Origin: Planctomycetaceae bacterium
GTDB lineage: Bacteria; Planctomycetota; Phycisphaerae; Phycisphaerales; SM1A02
Assembly (NCBI GenBank): GCA_027488415.1
Contig: JAIYBS010000369.1
Location: forward strand, 1-6,029
Length of the DNA: 6,029 nucleotides
Direction of reading: 5' to 3'
Made by a program: the position numbers and the translations under genes. Each line of letters begins with the position of its first letter. Positions within the stretch are counted from its first letter, which is position 1. The notes below the pieces were generated by a model. That model did not search any database, was not told the origin of the DNA, and was given only the letters and a program-made list of their open reading frames with translations. Positions 4,679 through 6,029 of this stretch are shown here, in pieces.

Positions 4679-6029
4679 ATGCAAAAGCCGTTCCGCGCAC
4701 TCGCCGCAGCCGCCTGGCTGCTGGCCTCGACGTCGACCGCCGCACCGCCGCTCGTCACGTTCTCGAAGACCGGCGGCTGGGACACCGGCTACAACGGATC
4801 GATCGTGATCACGAACCGCGGCAGCGCCGCGATCGCCGACTGGCGTGCCGAGTGGGACGGCGGTCCCGTCGTCGGCAGCCTGTGGAACGGCACCTATTCG
4901 ACGTCGGGGGGCCATGCCGTGCTGCTCAACGCCGGCTGGAACGGCACCATCGCGCCCGGCGCGTCGGTGACGGTCGGGTTCACCGGCGTCGGGACGCTGC
5001 TCGCGGACGTGCAGTCATGCACGGTGAACGGCGTCGCGGCCGAGGTCGCCTACGAGGGGGCTTCGGGCGGAGGCGGAGGCGGAGGCGGAGGCGGCAGCGG
5101 CGGTGGCGGTGGCGGCGGCGTCCCGCCGGCGCCCGGCGTGCCTCGCGGGCCGTTCGACTGCTTCACCGACTTCGACGGCAACGGCAGCACCGACGGCGGT
5201 GACCTCGGGGCGCTGCTCGGCGCCTGGGGCGATGCCGCGGACGGCGCGCCGCAGGACTTCAATTCCGACGGGCGAGTCGACGGCGCGGACCTGGGCATCC
5301 TGCTCGCGCGCTGGGGCGCGTGCCCGGAGCCGCAGCGGATCGTCGCCTACTGGATCGAGTGGGGCATCTACGGGCGCAACTACCAGCCCTCGGACACCCC
5401 GTTCCACAAGGTGACGCACCTGAACTACGCGTTCGCGAACATCGACGCGCAGGGCCGCGTGGTGCCGTACGACACGTACGCGGCGCTCGAGAAGAACTAC
5501 CCGGGGGACACCTGGGACCAGCCGGTTCGCGGGACCTACAACCAGCTGAACAACGTCTACAAGCAGCGCTATCCGCACCTGAAGACGCTGATCTCGGTGG
5601 GCGGGTGGACCCTGAGCGGCCGCTTCAGCGACGCGGCGCTGACCGCGGCGAGCCGCGCGACGTTCGCGCAGAGCTGCGTCGACTTCCTGCGCGACTACGG
5701 GTTCGATGGGATCGACATCGACTGGGAGTACCCGGTCGGCGGCGGACTCGAGTCGAACACCTGCCGGCCGGAGGACAAGCAGAACTTCACGCTGCTCCTG
5801 CGCGACGTGCGCGCCGCGCTCGACGCGGCGGGCGCGGCGGACGACCGGCGCTACCTGCTGACGATCGCCGCGCCCGCGGGCTACGACAAGGTGGCGAACA
5901 TGGAGCCCGGGATCTACCACCAGTACCTCGACTGGATCAACGTGATGACCTACGACTACTTCGGGGCGTGGGAGCTCTCGTACACCGCGAACCACGGCGC
6001 GTTCGAGGCTGACCTCGGCCTGCCGACGC
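4679..6029 (+). CDS. Secreted chitinase: CBM2 - polyGly linker - dockerin-like pair - GH18 (3' end outside window)
   Basis: This frame is open without a stop from ATG 4679 to the right edge (450 codons). It encodes a secreted endo-acting glycoside hydrolase of family 18, expected to cut beta-1,4 bonds in chitin. Residues 1-22 form a signal peptide (QKPFR, hydrophobic core, STSTAA). Residues about 25-127 match CBM2, a cellulose/chitin-binding module, with W34, W69 and W87 as candidate surface aromatics, the NAGWNGTIAPG stretch at 84-94 and C114. A Gly-rich linker covers 130-147. A dockerin-like pair follows: loop 1 D164/D166/N168/D172/D175 and loop 2 D193/N195/D197/D201/D204, bracketed by C161 and C215. 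GH18 begins near R220 (IVAYWIEW): SVGG at 306-309, the catalytic DGIDIDWE at 343-350 (DxxDxDxE, general acid E350), and MTYDY at 423-427. The rest of the barrel, including any chitin-insertion domain, lies outside the window. GGGAG at 4666-4670, 8 nt upstream, supports the start. The activity class is secure; whether the true substrate is chitin is inferred. Confidence 0.95.
   Translation, partial: MQKPFRALAAAAWLLASTSTAAPPLVTFSKTGGWDTGYNGSIVITNRGSAAIADWRAEWDGGPVVGSLWNGTYSTSGGHAVLLNAGWNGTIAPGASVTVGFTGVGTLLADVQSCTVNGVAAEVAYEGASGGGGGGGGGGSGGGGGGGVPPAPGVPRGPFDCFTDFDGNGSTDGGDLGALLGAWGDAADGAPQDFNSDGRVDGADLGILLARWGACPEPQRIVAYWIEWGIYGRNYQPSDTPFHKVTHLNYAFANIDAQGRVVPYDTYAALEKNYPGDTWDQPVRGTYNQLNNVYKQRYPHLKTLISVGGWTLSGRFSDAALTAASRATFAQSCVDFLRDYGFDGIDIDWEYPVGGGLESNTCRPEDKQNFTLLLRDVRAALDAAGAADDRRYLLTIAAPAGYDKVANMEPGIYHQYLDWINVMTYDYFGAWELSYTANHGAFEADLGLPT
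5066..5119 (+). repeat. In-frame GGN tandem repeat encoding the polyglycine linker
   Basis: Eighteen codons encode ten glycines, one serine and seven glycines. The first part is four exact copies of GGCGGA (5066-5089); the second part alternates GGC and GGT. The tract is a flexible linker between CBM2 and the dockerin-like unit. Gains or losses of three-base units would keep the frame, so the length could vary between strains. Confidence 0.85.

Noticed and set aside
3418..4785. Open frame of 455 codons on the - strand
   Set aside because: It is antisense to chaA, whose alpha-repeat motifs are unmistakable. The translation is an Arg/Glu/Asp/His-rich shadow.
5015..5995. Open frame of 326 codons on the - strand
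   Set aside because: It is antisense to the GH18 gene. The catalytic DGIDIDWE and MTYDY motifs prove the + strand frame.
1..6029. A new multi-gene defence, mobile or biosynthetic system
   Set aside because: Four of five genes belong to well-known transporter or chitinase families in ordinary arrangement. No transposase, integrase, nuclease, repeat array or RNA gene is visible, and codon use is uniform.

Overview
The window is GC-rich, densely coding bacterial DNA with strong G/C preference at third codon positions. It most resembles a planctomycete, probably a member of the Phycisphaerae. The main clue is the dockerin-like segment in the last gene, with two calcium loops of the form D-x-N/D-x-D/N-G-x-x-D-G-(A/G)-D-L-G followed by L-L-x-x-W-G and then C-P. 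This is a familiar secreted-protein signature in that group. The assignment rests on remembered sequence style and not on a search.

Layout from left to right: (1) the C-terminal part of an ABC-2 type transporter permease on the + strand, cut by the left edge. (2) Convergent to it, on the - strand, a complete SLC13/DASS-type sodium:dicarboxylate (divalent anion) symporter. (3) Upstream of that symporter in the same direction, with a 45-nt gap, a 424-residue protein of unknown function with a helix-turn-helix-like segment near its N-terminus; the two may be co-transcribed. (4) Divergent from it across a 152-bp control region, a ChaA-type sodium/calcium:proton antiporter on the + strand. (5) After a 103-bp gap that holds an 18-bp perfect palindrome, a secreted multidomain chitinase: signal peptide, family 2 carbohydrate-binding module, polyglycine linker, dockerin-like calcium-binding pair, then a GH18 catalytic domain. 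The right edge of the window cuts it.

The genes do not form one evident pathway. Three are membrane transporters, and one is a secreted chitin-degrading enzyme that probably has its own transcription or translation signals (good Shine-Dalgarno, palindrome upstream). No RNA gene, CRISPR array, insertion sequence or phage gene is visible, and no gap between genes exceeds 152 bp. No previously undescribed multi-gene system is evident. The items most worth following are the unrecognised HTH-like protein, the arrangement of the chitinase with an internal dockerin-like unit, and the structured intergenic regions at 3281-3432 and 4576-4678.
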